12,764 nucleotides of DNA from UBA1672 sp964352375 (GTDB taxonomy: Bacteria > Pseudomonadota > Alphaproteobacteria > Micavibrionales > Micavibrionaceae). The notes under the pieces were generated by a model, which was not told the origin of the DNA, ran no database searches, and saw only the letters and a program-made list of their open reading frames with translations. Within the stretch, counting starts at the first letter, position 1. Every line of letters begins with the position of its first letter. This document shows, piece after piece, positions 6,314-12,764 of the stretch. Both the position numbers and the translations under genes were made by a program. The stretch is taken from NCBI GenBank assembly GCA_964352375.1, contig CAYGSA010000050.1, positions 1 to 12,764 of the forward strand, in the 5' to 3' direction.

Positions 6314-7048
6314 ATGTCCCTCACCCTCTATAAATTTGGTCCTCATTGGGGTGTTTCTGACCCTAGCCCGTTTTGCGTGAAGCTTGAGAGCTTTTTGCGA
6401 TTGAATGATATCAAATACACGCTCGGCGATTTTGACATGAAGAAAACGATTGGTCAGGCGCCGAAAAAGAAAATCCCATTTGTTGAATTTGAAAATGGTG
6501 AGCGGATGGGCGACTCATCTTTTATTATTCAACATCTATGTCAGCACCATGGGATTGATATGGAGAGCACTCTGACGGATAAGCAACGCGCAATCTCTTA
6601 TGCCTACAGACGTATGATAGATGAAGCGATGTAATTTTGTTTGCTCTATTCGCGGTGGGGTGATGATGTGGGGTGGACGGTTTTGGAGCCTGAATTCTTT
6701 GGTGAAGTACCTCAATTTGTTCGAGGTATCGTTAGTGCGTATATTCGTAAAGGCGTGATCAAAAAGGCACATGAACAAGGTACAGCGCGGCATTCGCAAG
6801 AGGATATTTATGCGATGGCCTGTCGTGATTTGGATTCTCTTTTTGTGCTTCTTGGTGACGATCAGTGGTTTTTTGGTGCGAAAAAGCCTGGTTTGCTTGA
6901 TCTTTGGGTGCATGCAAGTGTGATTAACATCATTAAACCGCCGATTGAAAACGCTGTTAAGGGGCATTGCCTGACGCTTGGGCATTTGTGCGATCATGCT
7001 GATCGTTTTCAAAGGCTTGTGTATCCTGAATTTTGTGAAGCGGCTTAA
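6314..7048 (+). pseudogene. Fax/metaxin-like GST-fold protein broken by an in-frame TAA
   Basis: The protein belongs to the glutathione S-transferase-like group related to Failed axon connections and metaxin. It has an N-terminal thioredoxin-like half (LTLYKFGPHWGVSDPSPFC, then KIPFVEFENGERMGDSSFI) and an all-helical C-terminal half (YSRWGDDVGW, then RHSQEDIY and FFGAKKPGLLDLW). Both halves are in the same frame, but codon 107 is TAA (6632-6634). The local alignment RRMIDEAM-stop-FCLLYSRW fits the family pattern with a Tyr (TAT/TAC) at the stop, so a single base change is enough to explain it. The start ATG 6314 has AAAGGA eight bases upstream. A restart at TTG 6641 would make only the C-terminal half. 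It may be a recent pseudogene, a sequencing error, or readthrough. Full length would be 244 residues. The final bases overlap the ligA stop tail-to-tail. Confidence 0.82.
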
Positions 7049-9114
7049 GAGATTAACCTGAGCCACTCTTCTTCCGAAAGGATTTTCACACGCAGCTCTT
7101 GCGCTTTTTTCAGCTTTGAGCCTGCATCTTCGCCTGCAATGACGTAATCGGTTTTCTTTGACACTGAGCCAGAGACTTTGGCGCCGAGGCTTTCGGCTTT
7201 GGCTTTGGCTTCGGCACGGGTAGTATGAGTGAGCGTGCCTGTGAAGACCAGTGTTTTTCCTGCTACGGGGCTATCTGCGGTTTTGATCTCGTAGGGTTGG
7301 ATTGTGAGATAGCTGTCTAGTTGCTTCAGGATTTCTAGATTGTGAGGTTCGTGGAAGAACGCAATCAGGTCAGCGGCGACGGCGGGGCCGATATCTTCGA
7401 TAGCGATCAGGTCATTGAAGGCTTCGCCCTCTTGGTCGTGCGCAGCGGTCATGGCTTTTGTTAGCTCCTCAAGCGTGCCATAGACGCTGGCAAGGCGTTT
7501 GGCGGTGGCTTCGCCGATTTGGCGGATGCCGAGCGCATAGATGAAACGGTTGAATGTTATTTCGCGTTTTTGGTTAATTGATTCAAATAAATTCTTTTCC
7601 GAGAGATCGCCCCACCCCTCACGCGCTCGGATAGGCGTTAAGGTCTTTTTGTTGCGCTCTTCCAATGTAAATATATCGACGGGGGATTTGATCAGCCCTT
7701 CTTCGTAGAAAGACTGGATAATTTTATCGCCCAGACCGTCAATGTCGAAGGCGAGGCGCGAGACGAAATGTTTGAGGCGCTCTACAGACTGTTTCGGACA
7801 GGTCAGGCCACCCGTGCAGCGGCGCACAGCATCCCCTTCGGGGCGGATGGCTTCGGCTCCGCATTCGGGACAATGGGTGAGCGGTTCGAATTTTTTTTCG
7901 GTGCCTCTTCTCTCATCTTTTAAAACACTGACAACTTGAGGAATGACGTCCCCTGCCCTTTGGACATAGACAGTATCACCAATTCGAATATCTTTGCGCG
8001 TGATTTCGTCCTCGTTGTGCAATGTTGCGTTGGATACAACCACACCGCCTACGGTGATGGGCTCAAGGCGGGCAACGGGCGTGAGCGCGCCTGTTCTGCC
8101 GACCTGAATGTTTATGGCTTTGATACGAGTGATGGCCTGTTCGGCAGGGAATTTATGCGCCGTCGCCCAACGCGGGCTACGGGAGATAAAGCCGAGGCGC
8201 TCTTGGTAATCAAGGCGGTTGACCTTATAGACGATGCCGTCAATTTCGTATTCTAAATCGGGGCGCGCTCCTAGAACTGTTTCATAGTTATCCATAATTT
8301 GTGTGATGGATTTGCACAATGTGTGTGATGTTTCAGGAATACCCCACGCGGCAAGCTTTTCTCGAATGCCTTCTTGCGTGTCGGCTATAGACACCGATAC
8401 TTCGCCTAAAGCGTAACCCAAAAACCCTAACTCACGGCCGGCGGTGACGTTGGCATCGAGCTGGCGGACTGATCCTGCTGCGGCGTTGCGGGGGTTTGCG
8501 AAGGGGTCTTTTCCTGCGTCGGCCTGCGCCTTGTTAAGTTTTTCAAACGCGCTACGGCTCATATAGATTTCGCCGCGAATTTCTATGATGTCTGGTGCAT
8601 CGCTTGGCAATGTTTGTGGGATGCAACTAATGGTCTTGATGTTTTCAGTGATGTCTTCCCCCTCCGCTCCATCGCCACGGGTGGCAGCCTGAACAAGCTG
8701 GCGGTTTTCGTATCTGAGGGAGCATGACAGGCCGTCGATTTTTGGTTCGGCGACCAGTTCGATTGCCTTATCTTCGCTTAGGCCTAAAAAGCGGCGGATT
8801 TTTGCGATGAATTCTGCCGCGTCTTCTTCGCTGAACACGTTCGAGAGTGAGAGCATCGGCATGGCGTGCTGCACTTTTTTGAAGCCCTTTGCAGGGGCAG
8901 CGCCAACTTTCTGTGTAGGGCTGTCTTTACAGGTCAGCTGAGGGTGGTCGGCTTCGAGGCGTAGTAATTCTTGGCGCAACTTATCGTAATCGGCGTCTGA
9001 GATTTCGGGTTTGTCGTTTTGGTAATAGGCTTTGTCTGCCACGATGATTTGTGCGGACAGCTTTTTATGTTGTGCTTTGGCGTCTTCGAAATCCGTATCA
9101 AACAAGGTATTCAT
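7045..9114 (-). CDS. ligA: NAD-dependent DNA ligase LigA
   Basis: LigA seals nicks with a 5'-phosphate and 3'-OH using NAD+ and joins Okazaki fragments during replication and repair. The 689-residue protein has the full layout: an N-terminal Ia domain (about 1-70, with DKAYYQNDKPEISDADYD), the nucleotidyltransferase domain with active-site Lys125 in KIDG and RGDG at 146-149, the OB fold (motif AGDVIPQV at 387-394), the Zn finger Cys415, Cys418, Cys433 and Cys439, helix-hairpin-helix repeats (about 450-600, with LGIRQIGEATAKRLA) and a C-terminal BRCT domain (616-689, GKTLVFTGTL). All catalytic residues are present. The ATG overlaps the recN stop as ATGA, so the two are translationally coupled. 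Length is typical (about 670-710). Confidence 0.98.
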   Translation of the reverse strand: MNTLFDTDFEDAKAQHKKLSAQIIVADKAYYQNDKPEISDADYDKLRQELLRLEADHPQLTCKDSPTQKVGAAPAKGFKKVQHAMPMLSLSNVFSEEDAAEFIAKIRRFLGLSEDKAIELVAEPKIDGLSCSLRYENRQLVQAATRGDGAEGEDITENIKTISCIPQTLPSDAPDIIEIRGEIYMSRSAFEKLNKAQADAGKDPFANPRNAAAGSVRQLDANVTAGRELGFLGYALGEVSVSIADTQEGIREKLAAWGIPETSHTLCKSITQIMDNYETVLGARPDLEYEIDGIVYKVNRLDYQERLGFISRSPRWATAHKFPAEQAITRIKAINIQVGRTGALTPVARLEPITVGGVVVSNATLHNEDEITRKDIRIGDTVYVQRAGDVIPQVVSVLKDERRGTEKKFEPLTHCPECGAEAIRPEGDAVRRCTGGLTCPKQSVERLKHFVSRLAFDIDGLGDKIIQSFYEEGLIKSPVDIFTLEERNKKTLTPIRAREGWGDLSEKNLFESINQKREITFNRFIYALGIRQIGEATAKRLASVYGTLEELTKAMTAAHDQEGEAFNDLIAIEDIGPAVAADLIAFFHEPHNLEILKQLDSYLTIQPYEIKTADSPVAGKTLVFTGTLTHTTRAEAKAKAESLGAKVSGSVSKKTDYVIAGEDAGSKLKKAQELRVKILSEEEWLRLIS

Positions 9115-10757
9115 GCTGCGCCTGCCATGAGTTTATCAGCGGCGGCGCGGGCTTCGGGGGTTATGTCTGCCCCTGCCAGCATGCGGGCGATTTCTTCGCA
9201 TCGGGCCGCGCGCGTTTCGAGGGGGGTGATCGTGGTTGTCACCACGTCTTTGCCGCTTTTTTGGACGATCATGTGATGATTTGCGCGGGCGGCGACTTGG
9301 GGGGCGTGGGTGACGACCAGAACCTGTTTTGAGTGTGCGAGGCGCGCGAGGCGTTCACCCACTGCGTCTGCCGTTGCGCCACCGATTCCTGCGTCGACTT
9401 CGTCGAAGATGAAGCTGTGGGTGCTGCCTTCTTGGGCGATGATGACCTTGAGGGCGAGCATAAAGCGCGACATTTCACCGCCTGAGGCGATTTTATGGAT
9501 TGGGCCAGGGTCTGCACCGGGATTTGTTGCGACCAGAAAACGCACTTGGTCTGTTCCGTTGGCGCTCCAATCGATTTCGTCTTTTTCCGTGATGTCTGTA
9601 ACGAACCGCGCCTTTTCCAGTTTGAGCGGCGCCAGTTCTGTTTGTACGAGGGTGTTGAGTTTAGTTGCTATTTTTTGGCGCTGACTTGTGATTTTTTTTG
9701 CGGCGCTGATGTATTTTTGTTTTGCGTCTACGCATTTCGCTTGAGCGTCTTTAAGGGTTTCGTCGCTGCGTTCGATCATATCGAGTTGCGCGGCAAGGCT
9801 GTCCAGCATTTCGGGAAGATCGTCAACGGTGCAATGATGTTTTCGAGCCTGCATTCTGAGGGCATGCAGACGATCGTCTATTTCCTCTAAGTTATAGGCT
9901 TCATCTTGAAGGTCAGTGTATAGCGTTTGCACGAGCGCGGCGGCCTCGGAAATTTCGTTTGCGGCATTTTCAAGGGTCGCGATAATTTGGTCGATTTTAT
10001 CATCCTGTAGACGTGACAGCCCGGCGATTGCCTTTTGCACGGGGTCGTCTTCGGCGTTTAAGTGCATACTCGCGAGATTAAGGGCCTCTAAGGTTGCTTC
10101 GCGGTTTTTTAGGCGTTCACGCATGGATGCGAGGCTTTGCTCTTCGCCTTTTTGCGAGCTCAGGTTTACAAGGTCTTCGACGGAGAGCCTTAGGTATTCC
10201 TCCTCCTCACGGGCGCGGCTGGAGAGGTTTTGGAGTTCGTAGAGCTTACTTTTTGCGTCTTGCCAGTGTTCCCATTGCGCGCTTAGGGGCTTGTTTGTGA
10301 TGCCCGCATATTCATCCAGCATGGAGCGATGGGTTGCAGGGTTTAGCAGCCCTTGGGTTTCGAATTGTCCGTGGATTTCAACCAGCGTGTCGCCGATTTG
10401 TTTGAGCAGGCCGATGCTGACGGGTTGATCGTTGATAAAGGCGCGGCTTTTGCCCGATGTATACACCACGCGGCGCAGGAGCAGAAGATCATCTTCTATT
10501 AGAAGATCGGCCTCTTGCAGGACTTTGTGCGCGTCATGGTTTTCGGTGAGTTGGAAGCTGGCGGTTACGCGCGCGGAGTCTGCGCCCTTGCGTACAAGGC
10601 CACTTTCGGCGCGCACGCCCAAGGCCAAGCCAAGGGAGTCGAGCAACACCGACTTCCCTGCCCCTGTTTCACCCGTGAGGACACACAGCCCATGTTTGAA
10701 GTCGATTGTGAGTTGGTCGATAAGAACGACGTTGTTTATATTGAGCCGAGTTAACAT
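9111..10757 (-). CDS. recN: DNA repair protein RecN
   Basis: RecN is an SMC-like ATPase that acts at DNA double-strand breaks, helping hold ends and sister chromatids together for RecA-dependent repair. The 548-residue sequence has Walker A GETGAGKS (29-36), the RecN-typical EIHGQFE (127-133), a long coiled-coil-rich middle (about 155-390), the ABC signature SGGEMSR (425-431), Walker B FIFDEVD (449-455) and the switch His in VVTHAPQVAARA (His484). Length is normal for the family (about 550). AAGGA lies eight bases before the ATG. It begins 24 bases after bamD and overlaps ligA by four bases. No LexA-type operator was recognised just upstream, which fits expression as part of the lpxC-bamD-recN-ligA unit. 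Confidence 0.97.
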   Translation of the reverse strand: MLTRLNINNVVLIDQLTIDFKHGLCVLTGETGAGKSVLLDSLGLALGVRAESGLVRKGADSARVTASFQLTENHDAHKVLQEADLLIEDDLLLLRRVVYTSGKSRAFINDQPVSIGLLKQIGDTLVEIHGQFETQGLLNPATHRSMLDEYAGITNKPLSAQWEHWQDAKSKLYELQNLSSRAREEEEYLRLSVEDLVNLSSQKGEEQSLASMRERLKNREATLEALNLASMHLNAEDDPVQKAIAGLSRLQDDKIDQIIATLENAANEISEAAALVQTLYTDLQDEAYNLEEIDDRLHALRMQARKHHCTVDDLPEMLDSLAAQLDMIERSDETLKDAQAKCVDAKQKYISAAKKITSQRQKIATKLNTLVQTELAPLKLEKARFVTDITEKDEIDWSANGTDQVRFLVATNPGADPGPIHKIASGGEMSRFMLALKVIIAQEGSTHSFIFDEVDAGIGGATADAVGERLARLAHSKQVLVVTHAPQVAARANHHMIVQKSGKDVVTTTITPLETRAARCEEIARMLAGADITPEARAAADKLMAGAA

Positions 10758-10781
10758 TTACACAGTCCTTAGAAATTTCGC

Positions 10782-11603
10782 TTATCTTAGAAGCGTATCC
10801 AGTGTGCGCTCTACGATACCGCGTTCATCTTCGATTTTCTTGCGTTGTTTGTCATCAAGAAGAGCGTAAGAGCGTTCGTACCATTTACTGCCGGGGTAAT
10901 TATGACCAAGAACGGCTGCGACTTGATACGCTTCGCTTTTCAGCCCGAGTGTCATGTAGGCTTCGACGAGGCGATGGAGGGCTTCGGCGACGTGGCTGGT
11001 TGTGTCGAAATTCACAACGACACTGCGGAAGCGGTTGATTGACGCATTGACGTGCCCTTTTTCAAGATAGTAGCGTCCGATTTCCATTTCCTTGCCTGCC
11101 AAATGATCAAGCGTTAGATCACGTTTCAGTGATCCGTCACGAGCGTAGTCGCTGTTTGGGAAGCGACCGATGAGGGTATTCAGGGCCTTGACGGCCTGAA
11201 TGGTCATGTCCTGATCACGGCGCACATCGGAGATTTGCTCGTAAAAGCATAAGGCTTTGAGGTAATAGGCATAGTCGACATCATCAGCGCCAGGGTGGAG
11301 TTGGATGTAGCGATCAAGGCCGAGAACGGCTTCGTCGTAGCGTTGATCAAGGTATGAAGCGTAGGCGCTCATCAGTTGGGATCGACGGGCGAACTTTGAG
11401 TATGGGTGTTGGCGCTCGACTTCTTCGAAGAATTTGGTGGCCTCTTTGTAACGCCCATCTTCCAGGGCCTTGTTGGCGCGGTTGTAGAGCGTCTCAACGC
11501 TTGCTGCTTCAACGGCAGGTTCCTGCTTTTTAGATGAACCAGAGCAGCCCGTTATGATGAGGGGCAAAAAGACAAGAATCAGGAGATATCGTAATTTTTT
11601 CAT
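10782..11603 (-). CDS. bamD: Outer membrane assembly lipoprotein BamD
   Basis: BamD is the essential lipoprotein of the beta-barrel assembly machinery; with BamA it inserts outer-membrane proteins. The 273-residue protein starts MKKLRYLLILVFLPLIITGC, a lipoprotein signal with lipobox I17-T18-G19-C20. The rest is a series of tetratricopeptide-type helical pairs (about 36-250), including NKALEDGRYKEATKFFEEVE (48-67), QHPYSKFARRSQLMSAYASY and YYLEKGHVNASINRF, as expected for the YfiO/ComL family. The start is fixed by a TAA two codons upstream, yet the only purine tract (AAAGG) abuts the ATG directly, leaving no normal spacing. A five-codon frame (ATG AAT AAA GGA TGA) ends on the bamD ATG and may carry ribosomes to it. 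Lies 75 bases after lpxC and 24 before recN. Confidence 0.95.
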   Translation of the reverse strand: MKKLRYLLILVFLPLIITGCSGSSKKQEPAVEAASVETLYNRANKALEDGRYKEATKFFEEVERQHPYSKFARRSQLMSAYASYLDQRYDEAVLGLDRYIQLHPGADDVDYAYYLKALCFYEQISDVRRDQDMTIQAVKALNTLIGRFPNSDYARDGSLKRDLTLDHLAGKEMEIGRYYLEKGHVNASINRFRSVVVNFDTTSHVAEALHRLVEAYMTLGLKSEAYQVAAVLGHNYPGSKWYERSYALLDDKQRKKIEDERGIVERTLDTLLR

Positions 11604-11614
11604 CCTTTATTCAT
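11600..11614 (-). promoter_or_regulatory. Minicistron overlapping the bamD start (ATGA)
   Basis: ATG AAT AAA GGA TGA encodes only MNKG and its TGA overlaps the bamD ATG by ATGA. The AAAGG within it is too close to the bamD ATG for normal initiation, so reinitiation after this minicistron is a possible route. It may equally be chance in a purine-rich stretch. Confidence 0.25.
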
Positions 11615-11678
11615 AGACCGTGGTCACCATAAAGTGAAGTGATTTAGATGAAAACCGTGAAAGCCGCAGGGGAAAATT

Positions 11679-12590
11679 CTAGGCGTATGCAGCGGCTTGT
11701 TCTTGCAGTGTTTGCGGCACGTATGTGCCGAGCTGTACGTATTCCCAATTTGCGTCATCAGAGAATAGTTCATGCAAAATTTTGTTGTTCATCTCGTGCC
11801 CTGCCTTTGTTGAGTCATATAGACCCAGTATAGGCGCACCAGCAAGGTAGAGGTCACCGATGGCATCAAGCAATTTGTGGCGGATGAATTCGTTCTGGAA
11901 ACGAAGGCCGCCTGAGTTCATGACTTTTTCGGTGTCCAAGATAATTGCGTTATCGAGCGAACCACCGAGGCCGAGGCCAATTGAGCGGAGATATTCTGCC
12001 TCATGGAGGAAGCCAAATGTGCGCGCCTGCGCAATGTCATGTTTGAAGTTGCCGTTGACCAGCTGTGTTTCGAATCTTTGGTAGCCAATTTTATCGTGGT
12101 CAAACTGAATTTCCCCTGCGAAAACGCATGCCTCGTCGGGGGAGAGTGTGACGCGTTTACCGTCTTGATCAACCGAGACTTCTTTGAGAACGCGGATGTA
12201 GCGTTTTGGTGCGTCTTGGGTTTTTACACCTGCCTTTTCGATTGCGTTTACGAAGGGCATAGCGCTGCCGTCTACGGCGGGGACTTCTGCGCCATCAATT
12301 TCAACGCGCAGGTTGTCAATGTTACAGCCACGAAGGGCAGACATGAGGTGCTCCACTGTTCCGACGCTTGCGCCGTATGCATTTGCGATGACTGTACATA
12401 GTTTCGTGTCTGCTACGCGATCCCATAAGGCGGGAATGACGTTCTCTGTGTTCTTAAGGTCGGTTCTCACGAACACAATGCCATGGTCAACAGGCGCGGG
12501 AACAAGATGCATTGTAATTTGGCGCCCAGAATGCAGACCGACATCCTGGAGTGTGATTGTGTTTTTTAAAGTTTGCTGCGCTGTGTTCAT
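11679..12590 (-). CDS. lpxC: UDP-3-O-acyl-N-acetylglucosamine deacetylase LpxC
   Basis: LpxC is the Zn-dependent cytoplasmic enzyme that carries out the committed deacetylation step of lipid A synthesis. The 303-residue protein begins NTAQQTLKNTITLQDVGLHSG, typical of the family. Zn ligands are His81 in TVEHLMSAL, and His238 and Asp242 in FIRHKLLDAIGD; Glu80 is the general base and His265 (KAGHEMNN) the second catalytic His. The substrate-tunnel motif GGSLDNAI (209-216) is also present. Length is normal (about 305). It begins 50 bases after the stop of an upstream minus-strand frame, in a very A-rich leader without a good Shine-Dalgarno. The downstream gene is bamD. In many Alphaproteobacteria ftsZ lies directly upstream, but no FtsZ tail is visible here. 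Confidence 0.97.
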   Translation of the reverse strand: MNTAQQTLKNTITLQDVGLHSGRQITMHLVPAPVDHGIVFVRTDLKNTENVIPALWDRVADTKLCTVIANAYGASVGTVEHLMSALRGCNIDNLRVEIDGAEVPAVDGSAMPFVNAIEKAGVKTQDAPKRYIRVLKEVSVDQDGKRVTLSPDEACVFAGEIQFDHDKIGYQRFETQLVNGNFKHDIAQARTFGFLHEAEYLRSIGLGLGGSLDNAIILDTEKVMNSGGLRFQNEFIRHKLLDAIGDLYLAGAPILGLYDSTKAGHEMNNKILHELFSDDANWEYVQLGTYVPQTLQEQAAAYA

Positions 12591-12640
12591 TTTTGTCTAG
12601 TTCGTTCGTGGTTTTTATTTTTGTCTATTACTTTTTTTCC

Positions 12641-12764
12641 TTAAAAAGCCTGATGCGTAGACTTTTTATTCATCGCATCATACGGGTCATCCTGCACTGC
12701 ATCAAATAACAGATTGTTGCGGTTTGTTACAGGATTTTTAAAAGGTCGAACAAAGCGATGCTTT
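12641..12764 (-). CDS. C-terminal end of an unidentified gene upstream of lpxC
   Basis: On the minus strand one frame stays open from the window edge for 40 codons to TAA (12641-12643); the other two stop within about a dozen codons. The peptide is polar and ends DDPYDAMNKKSTHQAF. It lacks the conserved FtsZ C-terminal peptide (DIPAFLRRQ-like) that would be expected if ftsZ were immediately upstream. It may be the disordered tail of another gene in the division/envelope region, but at this length a chance open frame cannot be ruled out. Confidence 0.45.
   Translation of the reverse strand, partial: KHRFVRPFKNPVTNRNNLLFDAVQDDPYDAMNKKSTHQAF
12651..12680 (-). repeat. 7-base inverted repeat at the end of the upstream frame
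   Basis: TGATGCG (12651-12657) and CGCATCA (12674-12680) are perfectly complementary with a 16-base loop. In the minus-strand transcript the stem is followed by GGCTTTTTAAGG, so a weak intrinsic terminator or attenuator before lpxC is possible. The stem would lie inside the last codons of the upstream frame; the long loop and short T-run make it weak. Confidence 0.3.

Noticed and set aside
9310..9890. Long open frames on the plus strand opposite recN.
   Set aside because: They are antisense to a complete, motif-verified RecN, have arginine/cysteine/serine-rich compositions typical of shadows and lack ribosome binding sites.
11860..12401. Open frames on the plus strand opposite lpxC.
   Set aside because: LpxC on the minus strand has all catalytic residues; the opposite frames match nothing and overlap it wholly.

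Overview
The window looks like chromosomal DNA of a Gram-negative bacterium, most likely an alphaproteobacterium. Three things suggest this: LpxC and BamD (lipid A synthesis and outer-membrane assembly) are present; the minus-strand order lpxC-bamD-recN-ligA is the one commonly seen downstream of the division cluster in Alphaproteobacteria; and there is a Fax/metaxin-like GST-fold gene. The genus cannot be told from the sequence. There is no rRNA, tRNA, CRISPR array, insertion sequence or phage gene, and no gene-free stretch longer than about 210 bases.

Left part, 1-2588. The window opens inside lepA (EF4, missing about the first 25-30 residues). lepA is followed, with a TGATG stop/start overlap, by a 57-residue lipoprotein gene. 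A converging gene of unknown function (1929-2588, minus) may be a permuted papain-like hydrolase.

Middle part, 2656-7048, plus strand. Three methyl-transfer genes lie in a row: a homocysteine S-methyltransferase, a class I SAM methyltransferase and a small membrane methyltransferase of the ICMT/PEMT type. Next come an unrecognised, partly coiled-coil cytoplasmic protein with a tiny lipoprotein gene directly behind it, and then a Fax/metaxin-like GST-fold gene cut by an in-frame TAA. The second methyltransferase seems to start at a non-canonical ATC (or ATT) codon, because promoter, Shine-Dalgarno and family N-terminus all sit upstream of the first GTG.

Right part, 7045-12764, minus strand. 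This is a compact block transcribed toward the left: the tail of an unidentified gene, then lpxC, bamD, recN and ligA. recN and ligA overlap by ATGA. The block joins outer-membrane biogenesis (lpxC, bamD) to DNA repair and replication (recN, ligA), and ends tail-to-tail with the GST-like gene through a 4-base overlap.

Most of the window is ordinary core genome. The points most worth a second look are the non-canonical start codon, the nonsense codon at a conserved position, the two very small lipoproteins tied to upstream genes, and the His/Cys orphan protein. No clearly new multi-gene system is evident; the 5032-6103 pair is the best candidate for something undescribed.
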